In this document: one piece after another, positions 21,315 to 33,215 of the stretch
How positions within the stretch are numbered: position 1 is the first letter of the stretch
Layout of the letters: every line of letters starts with the position of its first letter
Assembly: GCA_026008535.1 (NCBI GenBank)
Contig: BRKX01000018.1
Span: 19,042,088 to 19,106,087 of the forward strand
DNA: 64,000 nucleotides
Origin: Perilla frutescens
Taxonomy: Eukaryota > Streptophyta > Magnoliopsida > Lamiales > Lamiaceae
Direction of reading: 5' to 3'
Translations under genes and position numbers: made by a program
The notes under the pieces: model-generated
Database searches by the model: none
The model's input: only the letters and a program-made list of their open reading frames with translations
What the model was told of the DNA's origin: nothing

Positions 21315-21351
21315 CATGTGGCCAGACCACAATGTGGCCGTATAGACTTAT
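21315..21351 (-). repeat. Possible right terminal inverted repeat of a large element
   Basis: Read inward on the minus strand it gives ATAAGTCTATACGGCCACAT, then TGTGGTCTGGCCACAT, matching 660-696 in word order. See that entry for the candidate target duplication. Confidence 0.4.
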
Positions 21352-21429
21352 TGTTTTTATATTGACCCATAGGCTTGGGTCGAGCAAGGCCAATTGATAG
21401 TTCTAGGTATGATTAATAAAAGAAAAACA

Positions 21430-21840
21430 TTTGTGTGCACTAGGTGCACTATCAGACGCATTGACCGGATCAACGTGTTGACCAGTCAACACTGGAAAGT
21501 GTGCGTTGACCGGGTCAACTCCAATAAAAAAAAACTTTCAAAATTAGTATCAACCATAACACTAAAAAGTATCACTCAAAAACTCAAAAGTATCTCTTGT
21601 ATCCTTAAAAAGTATCGGCCAAAATAAATAAATAAATAACCGTCAAAATCAGTATCAATCGTAACACTAAAAAGTATCACTCAAAATTCAAAAAGTATCA
21701 TATATATCATTAAAAAGTATCACATATTTCACTATTTTTCTTTTGTACGGGTTGACCGAGTCAACCGCATTGACCTAATCAAAATCGTTGACCGTCTAAT
21801 ATAAATTTATATACATTTAGTGCATGCAAATTTTTACCTT
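21430..21840. mobile_element. MITE, GTTGACC/AAAGTATCACT family, copy 1
   Basis: The ends are TTTGTGTGCACTAGGTGCAC and, inverted, TTTGCATGCACTAAATGTAT. Inside are GTTGACCGG-type words near both ends and repeated AAAAAGTATCACTCAAAA phrases in the middle. Related elements lie at 34001-34408 (opposite orientation) and 57027-57295. Confidence 0.7.
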
Positions 21841-22389
21841 AATAAAATTACAGACAAAACACATTATAAGATTCCTATATTTTGATACATTATAGGCAAT
21901 AATTCATTGATAATTCATTAGCAAAGAATTCAGTGTTCCAACAAAACAAAACCTCGTTAAGATCAGAAGTTTGCTTGGAAGGATGATTCAAGTTAAAGTA
22001 GTGTTAAACTTGAATTTTGCGTATTAGAAAAATAGACATTTTGTATTAAAAGGAAAAGAGAATTCTAGAAACTAGAATTGAAAAATAAGATAGAAAAGGA
22101 GAAAATCTAGAATTAGAAAATAGATGTGCACGTGTGCCGATGGATTTAAAAAAAAAGGGGGGGGGGGGGGGGGGGGCGGGGGGGAAGATTAGTCTAGAAC
22201 CCTTAATAAAAACCACAAATTAAAGAAGGTTGTAAACTTGTAGTGTTCTAACGATATACAACCAACATAAATGAGGTCTCTGGCTTACGGATTAAGTTGT
22301 AGAGTTTTAGTGTTCTGATAAAATATAATAAATATAAATGAGATCTCCTATGAAGAGTTGTAAGTATTCTACCAAAATATAATAAATAT
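21841..22389. other. Intergenic, with a long G run
   Basis: No gene is seen. 22157-22185 is an almost pure G run of about 28 bases with one C. A phrase of about 35 bases (AATATAATAAATATAAATGA followed by GATCTCCTATGAA) occurs twice near 22324 and 22378. Confidence 0.55.
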
Positions 22390-23045
22390 AAATGAGATCT
22401 CCTATGAAACCATCCAACGGATCTTATTTTATAAGATGGATCTTATTTAACTGGGAGAGGTAATCTCCACTCTTTTTTCTTTTCTTTTTTATTTTTTTTT
22501 TGAAATGGTCTCCAATCCCCTTTTTTTCTTTTCTCTTTCAATTTTTCTACAATTTTTAATTTCTTCTTTTATTTTTTTTACAAATATATATTTAATTTTT
22601 TAAATTAATTTTATTTTTTATCTGACGTCTCGTGTAGTGCACTTGTCCAACTCTAACATATGAGTTTGTGCACTACACTCGATAATTATTTCTTTTGAAA
22701 TAAATATATATCCTAAAATAAAATTAGTGAACTTTAAAATTAAATTGAATTAATTTATTTTTTTTATCCGCTGTCTCACGTAGTGCACTCATCCGACAGT
22801 AACGTGTGACTCATGCATTACGCCCAATAATTAATTAGGATGAAATTTTTATTTTTTTTGAAAAACATTAAAAAAACAAAAATTAAATAAAATGAAATAA
22901 AAGAATTTTCAAAAAAATTTAAAAAAAAAAAAAAAGAAAAGGAAGGGGTGTGTGCTGCCATATGCGTATGCCATGGGTGATTCTGGGCACGGGTTTGGGC
23001 TTTCAGACGGATTTTGGACCTATTTGACCCGTCTAACACCGTCTA
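22390..23045. mobile_element. Probable short TIR element, relative of 23128-24741
   Basis: The left end contains AACCATCCAACGGATCTTAT and the right end, inverted, TTAGACGGTGTTAGACGGGT. Both resemble parts of the 44-bp terminal repeat of the neighbouring element. The interior is AT-rich with two TGTAGTGCAC/GTAGTGCACT-type words (near 22633 and 22782). No coding region is seen. Confidence 0.4.
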
Positions 23046-23127
23046 AGTTTTTATCAACATAAATATTTGTAAAACATTTTGAGGGGTAATGAAAAAAATG
23101 AAGAAGTATATAAGTTTTTAGACAAAA

Positions 23128-24741
23128 ACTTGTATGAGACTGTCTAACGGGTCTCTTACGTTAGACGGGTCAAATAAAACTCAAACCCGCCCAAACCCAT
23201 TTTTGTGCGCAGGCGCGTGTATCTCACGCCTGTTTTTCTTTTCTTTTCTTTTTTCTGGCGGTTTTATTGATTATTGAACCAAAAACAAAGAAGTTTCATT
23301 ATATAATATATCATTATCTATGATATGAAATATCAGTAGCTCTGATACTATTAATTATCAAACCAATAATAAAGATATATCAGCAACATTAGCTATGAAA
23401 TGAAATATCATTAACTATGAAGCGAAGAATCTTAGATATAAATTTAGCGAAATATCATTAATTATTAAATGAAGTAACATTAGATATATATCTGGTAAAG
23501 TATGATTAACTCTGATGTGAAGTATCATTAATTATTAGATGAAGTATCATTAACTTGGAAGTTGAGTATAATATGATATTATTGATGATTAAACATTAAT
23601 TATCAAATCGAGAATAGATAAATCTCATTAACTATGAGTATCATTAACTCACATATGAGTATCATTATTTATGAGGTGGAGTATCATTAATTCAGATGTA
23701 AAGTATCACCAATTATGGAGTGACGTATTATATGATATTATTGATAATTAAATATTATTTATTGAACCAAAAACATATAGAATTATCATTAGCTATGAGG
23801 TGAAATATTAATTCTGAAGTGGTGTAACATTAATTATGAAGTGAAGTATTATTAATTATTAAGTAATATATCATTAACATATGAAATATCATTAGCTAAA
23901 TATCATTAATTCTGAGGTCGTGGTGGAGTAACATTACTTATGAATTGAAGTGTCATTAATTCTTAAGTGAAGTATACATCAACTGATTAAACATTAAATA
24001 TCATGAACATAGAATTATCATTAGATATGTAGTGAAGTATCAGTAGCCAAAAGATAAAGTATCATTTATTATGAAGTGAAATATCATTTGTTATACGATG
24101 AACTATCATTAACATATGTAGTGGGAAATTACCATTAGAAATTCATAACTTCAAACTACAGATCTAAACAAATTAAAAAGACAATCACATACCCGCATAA
24201 ACTAAAATAAGACCATTATCTGGTTGAAGCATTTCGTCGAACAATTTCATGCTACTATCATGAACCACACCAAAAATTCCTTACAGTCACTATCATTCTC
24301 ACCAAAAATTAATCTCTTCACAGTGTAGATAACATGTCATCGTTGGATTCAACACTCAACATATCATCATCTTAAACCTTCTATAAGAGAATTCAATTGA
24401 CGTATGTTCTACAAAATTTCAGAAACTTGGGGATTTAAATTCATAAAATCTTCAAATCACTAAATCTGAGAGAAAGAGAGAACAGAGGCTTGCGCTCCAA
24501 ATTTGCTTCGAATCCTTGAATATGCTTTGAATTCAAATTAATTTATCACATTATCGGTTGATTATGTAGAGATTGGATCGATGGAGGCTCCAAATCGGTG
24601 TGAGATGTGTGTGTGAGAAGGGGGAGAAGCGACAGCGCTAGCAGCATTTTTTTTTTTAGTTTTTATAATTTAATGGATCCTGATTGGGTTGAAAGGAGAT
24701 CCGTCTAACGTAAGAGATCCGTTAGACGGTCTCACACAAGT
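23128..24741. mobile_element. TIR element with 44-bp ends and an AGTATCATTAA-type array
   Basis: 23128-23171 and the inverse of 24698-24741 agree at 40 of 44 positions. Each end is itself palindromic (CCGTCTAACG ... CGTTAGACGG). From about 23320 to 24130 the interior consists of degenerate AAGTATCATTAATTATGAAG phrases. No transposase is visible, so it would be non-autonomous. A block of about 60 bases just outside the left end (23045-23105) is repeated just outside the right end (24752-24812). Confidence 0.7.
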
Positions 24742-25191
24742 GTGCCCCTAGTTTTTATTAACATAAGTATGTGTAAAACATTTTGAGGGGTAATGAAAAA
24801 AATTGAAGAAATTAAACAAATTACATGGTAGCTTTCATCCAAAATAGTTTTATACAAATACATCCCCTATCAAAATCGTCCCACAACAAACGTTAAATAT
24901 AATAAAGCCACCCATTTTCCTATATTCAAACATAAGTGACCATTAAATTAAACCATAGATGTTTGTAATAGCATTAAAACATCTATATCCAAAAATAATT
25001 TAGGTAAATATGCATCAATACATGTAAGCAAAAATATGCATGTATTATTTGAAGTTTACAAATTAGCACAAGAATTACTAAACAATACAATAAAAACAAC
25101 ATTGTCCTAATACCTTGTATTTTCCAAGAAGACGTAGAAATCTCCTATAGCTTTCATGGTTGTTCTCCATGGAGATAAACTTGATTAAACC
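24742..25191. other. 3' flank of BCCP
   Basis: AT-rich DNA including the duplicated 60-bp block (24752-24812). It probably holds the BCCP 3' UTR close to 25190 (minus strand). No separate gene is seen. Confidence 0.5.
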
Positions 25192-28100
25192 TCATGGCTC
25201 AATTATAAATAAAGGCTGCAAAAGGAAAATATAAATATTGAGAAACAGATATAGAAGGCCCGTGAACTGTGAAATTTGAGGATCAAATACCGTTATTATA
25301 AAGGATAACTTATTTCTTAGATTGAAGGAAATATGTAATCAAATGCGACATCAAAGCTTTCTTAGCTTTACTCTACCAAACGACTAGAACTCTAATCCGA
25401 ATTCGAAAATGAAAGTTAGAGAAACAAAAGAGAAAAGAAAATGAGTTACCGTATCCACACTGACAGGTTTCCCGTCAACTGCAAGAATCTCTACAACGGT
25501 GCCAGACTGATCAGTCTGAAAAAATAAATAAATAAATAAGCATACTCGCAATGTTATTGTATCACAACATGTCATATCAAAAGTAATAAAGTTATAAAAT
25601 AAAGACGTGCCTATTTTCAGTATTCAAAAGACCTATAATGTTAAAACTTTATTATTAGGCCTTATCAAATGTTTTCTGGAAGCAACACATCTAGAAAATA
25701 GGTATAAATTAATTGGGTATATATTTATTCCAGAGAACAAAATAATTAAGGTATCACATTGTTCATTTTTCTAAAATCTTGTCATTGTCACCACAGTTTC
25801 AAGCAATGCAGAATGAACAATCTAATGGAGCTTAAACATAAGCTTTCAGAAATTCCTCAAGCTAAATCGCCAAATTTAAGCATTTCTTGAATTCAAATTT
25901 CAACTACCTATCTAGCATGTATCAACCAATGAACAAGAATATAGGAACAAAAATAGCAGCTTTGCGAGAGATTGAAGATCACCTCGATATCATTCATCAG
26001 TTTCATTGCCTCAATAATGCATATTACCTGTCCTTTTTGCACCTTATCCCCAACCTAGAAAATCCAGGGGGGAAAAAAAGAAAGAATAAATAGAAATCTA
26101 CGCACACGCCATAACTAACCAGATTTTCATGCAGTAGATAAAATAATATAGTCTACGTTGTCCTTTTCTTTGCAAGCCTAGATAACTGTCGCAAATTAAA
26201 ACAAAGTTGATAGTTTTAACATAAAACTACTGGGTTTATATTATGTCAGGAACCACACAGAGAGAATATTCAGAAGGATAAAATTTTAGTTAGAGAGAGC
26301 AAAATAAGAAAGTTTTCCCAAACACACAACATATATACATAACCAGTTCACACCAAAAGGTCTTCTGATATGCATATCAGTGACACGGACATGGGATTTC
26401 TCTGTCCCTATATCCTTGTTGAAATAATTCAGGCATGTGGCAAATAATCTGGAACTGAGAAGTTGGTGAAAGTGTCGCACTATTTGATCATTGGTTGGAA
26501 ATAATTTATAAGACATCATATTTTGTAACCCTGCCCAACTTCAATTTAGAAAGAAAGCAACAAAATGTAATTAGGGCTGCTAGGCTGGTTAAAAATACAC
26601 TATATATGTCAATATATATATATATGTATGTATGTATTAATGAATGATGCATGCATGTATTTTATGCATACCTTCACGAAAGGTGGTGCACCGGGAGCTG
26701 GAGAACGATAGAAGGTTCCAGCCATTGGGCATTTAAATGGAGGATGTGACGACTTTGGTTTGGTTGGTGCAGGTGGTGCTTGTGCTGAAGTGGAAGATGA
26801 TGATCCAGAGCCCGCATACGCCGGAGCAGGAGTGCTTTCAGGAAGCAGTTGTGCTGGCAGTGTAGACTGGTATGCAGGAGGTGGTGTAAAGAAAACAGGA
26901 GCCGGAGTCGCTGGCTGTGGCACTGCTTCCTTTTTCCTAATAAGGATTTCACAATCCATTTGCTTTAGCTGCAACTCTACAATGTCTCTTGAATCTACAA
27001 GCCTGGACATGCAAGGAAATATACAAGTTTTAATGTAGAGAGTGACTGAGAATGTGGCCAGGTTCTTATGCAATTTGGTTTACATACTTGACAAGATCTG
27101 ACACTTGGTTCATAAAAGGTGAAACAGAGGATGCATCTGGAACTTCATCTTGCTTTTCAGATTCTATGATAGGCACTCTCTCTAGAGCTGGAGCAGCATT
27201 TGAATTTTTTCCAACTGCAACCTAGTTAATGTAGAGAATAATCATAGTTCTATCCATGAAGTCAAGGAAGATCAATCATAGAAGAATTGATTAGCAAAGA
27301 AAGAAAATAGAAACCGGATATACCATCATTGTTCATCATACGTACCTCACTAAGTTGAGCACAGACCTTAAAGGCATCTGATTGGCTACGGCTACACCCC
27401 TGTTGAAAAGGGAGGAATTTTTAAGCTTATCATATTAAATATCATACTGCATGTTTCTTTCTTTTGCTTTTTTTTTCTGCTAACTGCAACATTCTACAGT
27501 ATTCCCACATCTGAACATTTTAAAAGACATGAAATACTCGGAGGAATCTAAAATCCTTCCACCTCCTGCTTAGGATTCTTCAATGCAGTCGGACAACATC
27601 AAGACAACGGGACATTAATGCATCCCATATTCATCCACCAACTTGCTATATGAAAAGACTTGTAAATATAATCAGTAAAGTAGCGTATTTTTACTAAAAC
27701 TAATGAAATTTTGAAATATGTGTTAATTAGGGGCTGTAATACGCCCAATGGAGGCTATTACATGCAATTATTATTTATTGACTTCACGTACAATGACTTC
27801 TCCATATATCATTGATATCACATATGAAATATATTACAAATTTAACTAAATTTTAATCTCAAATACATGCTCTCAACGCACGATTACATAGCAATTCTTC
27901 CTGATGTTTTATTTTTTCTCGTAGTAACTAAATTATATGAAAATACGATCAATTTAGACCGCCGCAAAATGTATGACATGCAATCAAAATCCAAGTTGAG
28001 AGCAACACTTCCGCAGCTCTTCAAAACTGCAGTGTTATTCTTCCAGTCTTTTCAATCGCAATCATACTTACACAAAAATGAACTAAATACTTGAGAAAGC

Positions 28101-28289
28101 AATTTTCAGAACCAAAAGCTGCAAAAGAAAAAGTACCTGAAATTGAGCTGTTGCAGCTGCCATCAATGCAGGAGTTGATCTGGAATCAGATCGAGGAAAC
28201 GAAGCAATAGACTGTCGTCTCTGAGTCGACTGAGTTGAAGCGGATAGCAGAGGCGAAACCTTCGGGCACGGAACGCTAAACGACGCCAT
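25192..28289 (-). CDS. BCCP: Biotin carboxyl carrier protein of plastid acetyl-CoA carboxylase (7 exons)
   Basis: Carries biotin in the heteromeric acetyl-CoA carboxylase of the chloroplast, the first committed step of fatty-acid synthesis. Biotin carboxylase charges it, and the carboxyl-transferase then moves CO2 to acetyl-CoA. Exons (minus strand, 5' to 3'): 28137-28289, 27346-27399, 27088-27221, 26672-27002, 25983-26054, 25450-25515, 25192-25215. All have GT-AG borders and phases agree, giving 277 aa, the usual family length. The N-terminus is Ser/Arg-rich without acidic residues, as in a chloroplast transit peptide. A Pro/Ala-rich linker precedes CPMAGTFYRSPAPG. The biotinyl motif EAMKLMNDIE is in exon 5, with Lys about 242. 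The chain ends VSVDT-PLFIIEP. Start: first ATG, ahead of the transit sequence. It appears intact. Confidence 0.95.
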
Positions 28290-28680
28290 TGAAGATTGTT
28301 TCTCCGCCGAGAATCGTAATCGAGAAATCAGTGAAAAGGAAGAATTAACGACAGTATGATCGGAGATGTTAATCCGAGAGAAGATGTAGAATAATTAGTA
28401 GGGAGAAGTAGGGCGATAAGAATGAAGTGAGAGTAGCAGGAGTATAAACTGAGTGAGGGGGGGGGGGGCGATGCGGTCGAGGGGTCGGAGAGAGGAACGA
28501 TGTCGTTTTCACGTGGCGTACGCCTCGGCTTTTCCCTCCATAAGGCCGATTCAATGTGGTGGTTTAACCAACGTCCCGTGTGTGATCAGCATTTTCGGCC
28601 CATTTAATATTTGTTTGTTTTCTCATCGCTGCCCGCTGGGGACATTATAAAGGAATGGTCAAATACACCCTTAACATTTC
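28290..28680 (-). promoter_or_regulatory. 5' UTR and promoter region of BCCP
   Basis: On the minus strand this is CT-rich and ends at the BCCP ATG. A C run of about 12 (G run 28455-28468 on the plus strand) lies about 170 bases upstream of the start codon. I see no clear TATA box. No other gene reads through. Confidence 0.4.
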
Positions 28681-29781
28681 ATGTTATGATCAATTAAATT
28701 TTTAAGGACTTGATTGATACGTTGGAATGTAATTAAATAGAATGATTATTTCTATGTTCATTCATATTCTGATGATTGATATAGTTCAAAATTAAGAATC
28801 GTCATTCCTGATGTAATTCATATTCTCAAAGGAAATGGAATAGTCATTCCACTCACCCCATGGGTTTAGCTATTCTCAATAACAAAAAAAATTAATATAT
28901 GATATATTTATACATAATCATGTCTTATAATATTATTTTATCATATTTAGAAAAATAAATCAAAAATCAAATTAAATAATTTATTATTATTATTATTTCT
29001 TACTTATTTTTATATTATTTATTTATTTTCACAATATAATTTTAAAATATATGTTACAATCAAATTTTGATAGTTTTTATAATTCTATTGAAGAAAAATG
29101 AAAGGGATGTCGAACTAAATATAAAATAAAAATATGTTATAGTACAATATAAAATATTTATGTATTTAATATAATTTAATATATTCAAATGAAAAAATGA
29201 AATGTTATATGAAGTAAAAATATTTTGATTAACTTATACAAATTATTATATATTAATTAAATAAATATTTTAGAATAAATTTTTTTAATAAAATAAATAT
29301 ATTATAATTTGCTAAAAATTAGAAAAATCATATACTAAAAAAGAAAATGGCGTTTGGAAATATAAAAAATAAATTAAAGCATGTGTTGATATTTATTATC
29401 TACTACGTACATTTTACTCAAGTATAAGAAAATTTATAATTACATAAAATATTCATTATATAAGATTAAAAAAATAATATTTCATTATGTTCTTCATTCC
29501 GTAGACATATCAATCATAAGAATTGTCATTCCATTCAGACCCTCATTTCATTCCTAAGTTCATTCCATTAATATCTAATTTCATTCTATCATATTAATCA
29601 CCTCCTAAGTTTTTTTTTAAATATATATAAACCCTCAATGTTGATAATTAGTAATATGCATGCCCCTCCCTACTATTACCACTCTAAAATAGTTTGTGCA
29701 AAATTTTCTTCTATTTATTTTAATTTATAATCAAACTTTCTCCAATTTCTTTATATTTTGTTATAAATTATGTCAAAATCA

Positions 29782-29838
<57 letters not shown>

Positions 29839-32100
29839 GAAAAATACTAATGAGGAAATATTTTGGGCATTTTATTTAATTTTATAAAATTTTATACATT
29901 TTGTTTATTTTAAATTAGTTGTTATAATTACTACTACAATATTTTATTTTTATTTTTATTTTTATTTTTATTTAATTAAATTATATTTTCATCTACGACC
30001 CAATAAAAAAATAAATAATTATCCTTGACGGACTTTAATAAATTTAATAAGGACATGTTATTCAATCAATAATAACGAAATAATTATACCAATAGAGATA
30101 CTAGTGAAATATAATAATAAACATTTTCTGGCATGACAAAAATAATAATACTAAATCATTTTAACTGAGAATATCATGTGTTGAGAAAGTATTAGTTTAT
30201 TTTGGTTTAGATTCATTGTTTTTAAAATCTTACTAAATCAAACTAACTATGCTTTTAATTAAATTCAAATGTTAATAGTAATATAATTGTTTAATTTGAT
30301 ACTTATTGATAAGTCACAAATATTGCATATTTATTATCTATATCTTTATATATTTGAGACTTAAAATATTATTTTTATGGTTATTACAGGAAAGATATGA
30401 GAAAAGAATGTATTATTCACATTAATCGAAGAATCATAAGAATAAGAAAATAAATTAATAAAAAGATGATGGAAGAGAGAAACAATCGGTTTTGAAGGAA
30501 GAAATCGGTGATTACATAGCCAAAATCATGACACACCATTTAATAACTCTAAAATTATCGTTTGCCTATATAAGTTGGGAGGTCATTTGGAGAGTCATTT
30601 AGTTTTATATATAGTTTTCTAGACAATTAATTATCTATTAAGTTTGATTGTTGTTTTATTTCAATTTCGGTCTATTGTATTCTATAATAATCGTTTGTAT
30701 TGGATTCAATATGAGTGGCTAAATTATTCTCCAGAATGAAGTTGTAATAATCGATGATATGCTCATTCGTGAGGTCAAATCAATTTTCATATGATTCACA
30801 CTCTTATACTATTTTATGTTCTGCGATAGCAAGCTTAGTTGTTAATTAATTAATTGTATCGTGGCCAATATGCAGTTCGTTAGTTAATATTTAAAACCAA
30901 TAGAATTGTAAGATCTGTAATTTGTCGAATAAATTCTATGTGTGGTAAGACTAACTTTCTTTGTCAGTGGGCATATGGGGATATTGTGGGCATACCGCGG
31001 GTTCGTATGTTTATAATATAACTGGGTTCTCTATTTTTTAAATCTATTGATTAATTAAATCTGTTAAGGGTTCTTATGGGTTGTTAATTGATAAGAAGTC
31101 AAATAGTAAGGGTTCTTTTATTCGGTAACACTTAAGGAGAAATGAGGAATGCGTCAGCGGGTTCCGGCATTCCATAACTGGTTTATATGAAGTGTGAATT
31201 AAAATCAATGCAAGCGATATGATCATATCTCTTTTAATTTACAATTTCATCCGGTTCTTATTCTATTGATTTCTTTATTCTATTTGATTAGTTAATTAAT
31301 CTCTCTTAAAACCCCAAAAGTTATGTTTGAAAGGACAATACACCATTCAATGAGGATTCGACATATGTTTTCCACATATTACACCCATTTGGGCATTTGG
31401 AGGGCGCGTGACGACAACGCATCATTCATTTTTTTTTAATTAATTTTTTAATGACAGGTGTGTTTGGGTGTCAATATTAATTTTTAATGGCATAATTTGT
31501 GTAGGATTTTAAAATTAAACCGATAAAACATTGTAGAAGAAATTATAATAATTAATTAATAATAAATAAATTTTATAAAATAAAGTGTTCGGAATATTCT
31601 GACGTGTAATGCTTTTTAATGATGATGATGATGATGATGACGCCGCCGCCGCTGCTGCCGACGACGGCGATGATGATGTAAAAATGATTTTTAACATTTT
31701 TTATAAATACATAAAAATTAGAGAAAGTAAGGTTATAAATTAAAAATAAATAGAAGAAAATTTGGCACAAAGCTATTTTGGATTGGTAATAGCAGTGAAG
31801 AGCATGTGTGTTGTTAATTACCAACATTAAGGGTTTATTTGTACCTAAAAAGACTTCAAGGGCTTAACTGGTCCTGAGAAGAAACATTAGGGGTGCATTT
31901 GACCATTTTTCCATTATAAAGCTACATAAATTTTTGTGTGAATAGATAAATATAGGCAAAAGTAAATAGGAATCGGGAAAAATGACATTTTTTAAGAATA
32001 AGGAGTTTTGTGGGCAGTTTGAAATGTAAATGTCTCAAATACCATATGACACATTTGGCCCCCACACTGAACTATTGGGTAAATGTACTTTATGTACTTG
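28681..32100. other. AT-rich intergenic DNA with microsatellites
   Basis: No gene is seen. 28690-29610 has weakly inverted ends (ATTCATATTCTGATGATTGA and, inverted, ATTCTTATGATTGATATG), so it may be an old TIR element. 30370-31440 is a less AT-rich, non-coding stretch that resembles retroelement leader or LTR sequence (CAATGAGGATTCGAC, then GGGCATTTGGAGGGCGCGT), without protein domains. 31618-31680 is a GAT/GCC-type repeat. Confidence 0.45.
29781..29838. repeat. ATT microsatellite
   Basis: About 19 uninterrupted ATT/TTA triplets. Confidence 0.95.
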
Positions 32101-33215
32101 ACATTAGGCTAGGATCACGACACGATTAATTTTAGAAATTATTCATGAGCATATGATTAATTTTAGGAATAAATCGTATGCCATAAAATACTTGTATATT
32201 AATCTTTATAATCAATCAAAACTTACGGTTAAATTGATTAATTCTAGAAATTAATCGTTTGTTTTTCATTAAATTAACACCTAACCATATTGTTGCATAT
32301 ATACTACTCCCTCCGTCCCATTTATATAGTCCCTATTACTATTTTAAGGTGTCCCAATTATATAGTCCCATAACTATAAATAGTATTAATTATCATGGTA
32401 ATATACAAATATACCCTTGCTATGTATTGAAAATTAAAACTCAACCACTTAAATTTTTTAGAGTCATTAATTTTAAGTAAGGGTAATAATTGAAGTTAAG
32501 CTTTAATATATTGCTTTCATAAATATTTTTAATCTACGTGCGAGGATAAAATGGACTATATAAATGGAACGGATGGAGTACATCTTACGATTAAATTAAT
32601 GCCTGAAAAATTTTAGGCTACGATTATTTATAGAAATTAATTGTATCCCTACGAATCTACAATTAATGTCTAAATGTAATGCTTGAAAAATTTTAGGCTA
32701 TGATTATTTATAGAAATTAATTGTATGCCTACGAATCTACAATTAATGTCTAAATGTGTTTGCTAGAATACAATTAATTTAGATATTAATCGTAGGCATA
32801 CGATTAATGTCTATAAATAATCGTAGCCTACATTAATCGTAGTCTACGATTAATAGGTAAAATTAATTGTATACTTAAAATTATTGTCCCAAATTAATTG
32901 TAGCCTCGCAATAATGCAAAAATTAATTGTATATACTCTGTAATAAAACAAAAACTTACGATTAATTTATAATATTAATCGTAAGGCTACGATTAATTCT
33001 AGAAATTAATGGATTTATTTCTTGTGTAAGAGAGATAGTTACTGAGCTTCATTAAATAAAAAGAAACAGAAGGTACATGAGGTAGAAATTCGTTGACCAA
33101 AATTAAATGAAATTTAATGTATTTTTTACAAGTATATTTACAGTGGCCTACATATCGAGTAAAATGCCCTACGATTAATTGTTAATGTTATTCGATTAAA
33201 TCTCAAGCTTACGAT
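32100..33215. repeat. Field of ATTAATCGTA palindromic words
   Basis: The words TACGATTAAT, ATTAATCGTA and close variants occur many times in both orientations, often back to back (for example near 32780-32860). 32610-32690 and 32690-32760 are near duplicates. No coding frame. A Stowaway MITE sits inside. Confidence 0.75.
32307..32578. mobile_element. Stowaway-type MITE
   Basis: It begins CTCCCTCCGTCCCATTTATA and ends, inverted, with CTCCATCCGTTCCATTTATA. It is flanked by TA at 32305-32306 and 32579-32580. The CTCCCTCCGTCC end is the hallmark of Stowaway (Tc1/mariner-related) MITEs of plants. 272 bp and no coding capacity. Confidence 0.9.

Noticed and set aside
23320..24130. Possible CRISPR-like array (regular TATCATTAA words)
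   Set aside because: This is a plant genome, repeats are degenerate and short with variable spacing, and there are no cas genes. It is an AT-rich repeat inside a TIR element.
26674..27038. Open frames on both strands overlapping the BCCP Pro/Ala-rich exon
   Set aside because: They are shadows of the exon at 26672-27002, caused by its GC-rich, low-complexity codons. Only the minus-strand frame joins in phase to neighbouring exons and carries the carrier-protein motifs.
29696..29887. Frame with a long isoleucine run
   Set aside because: It is the ATT microsatellite translated.
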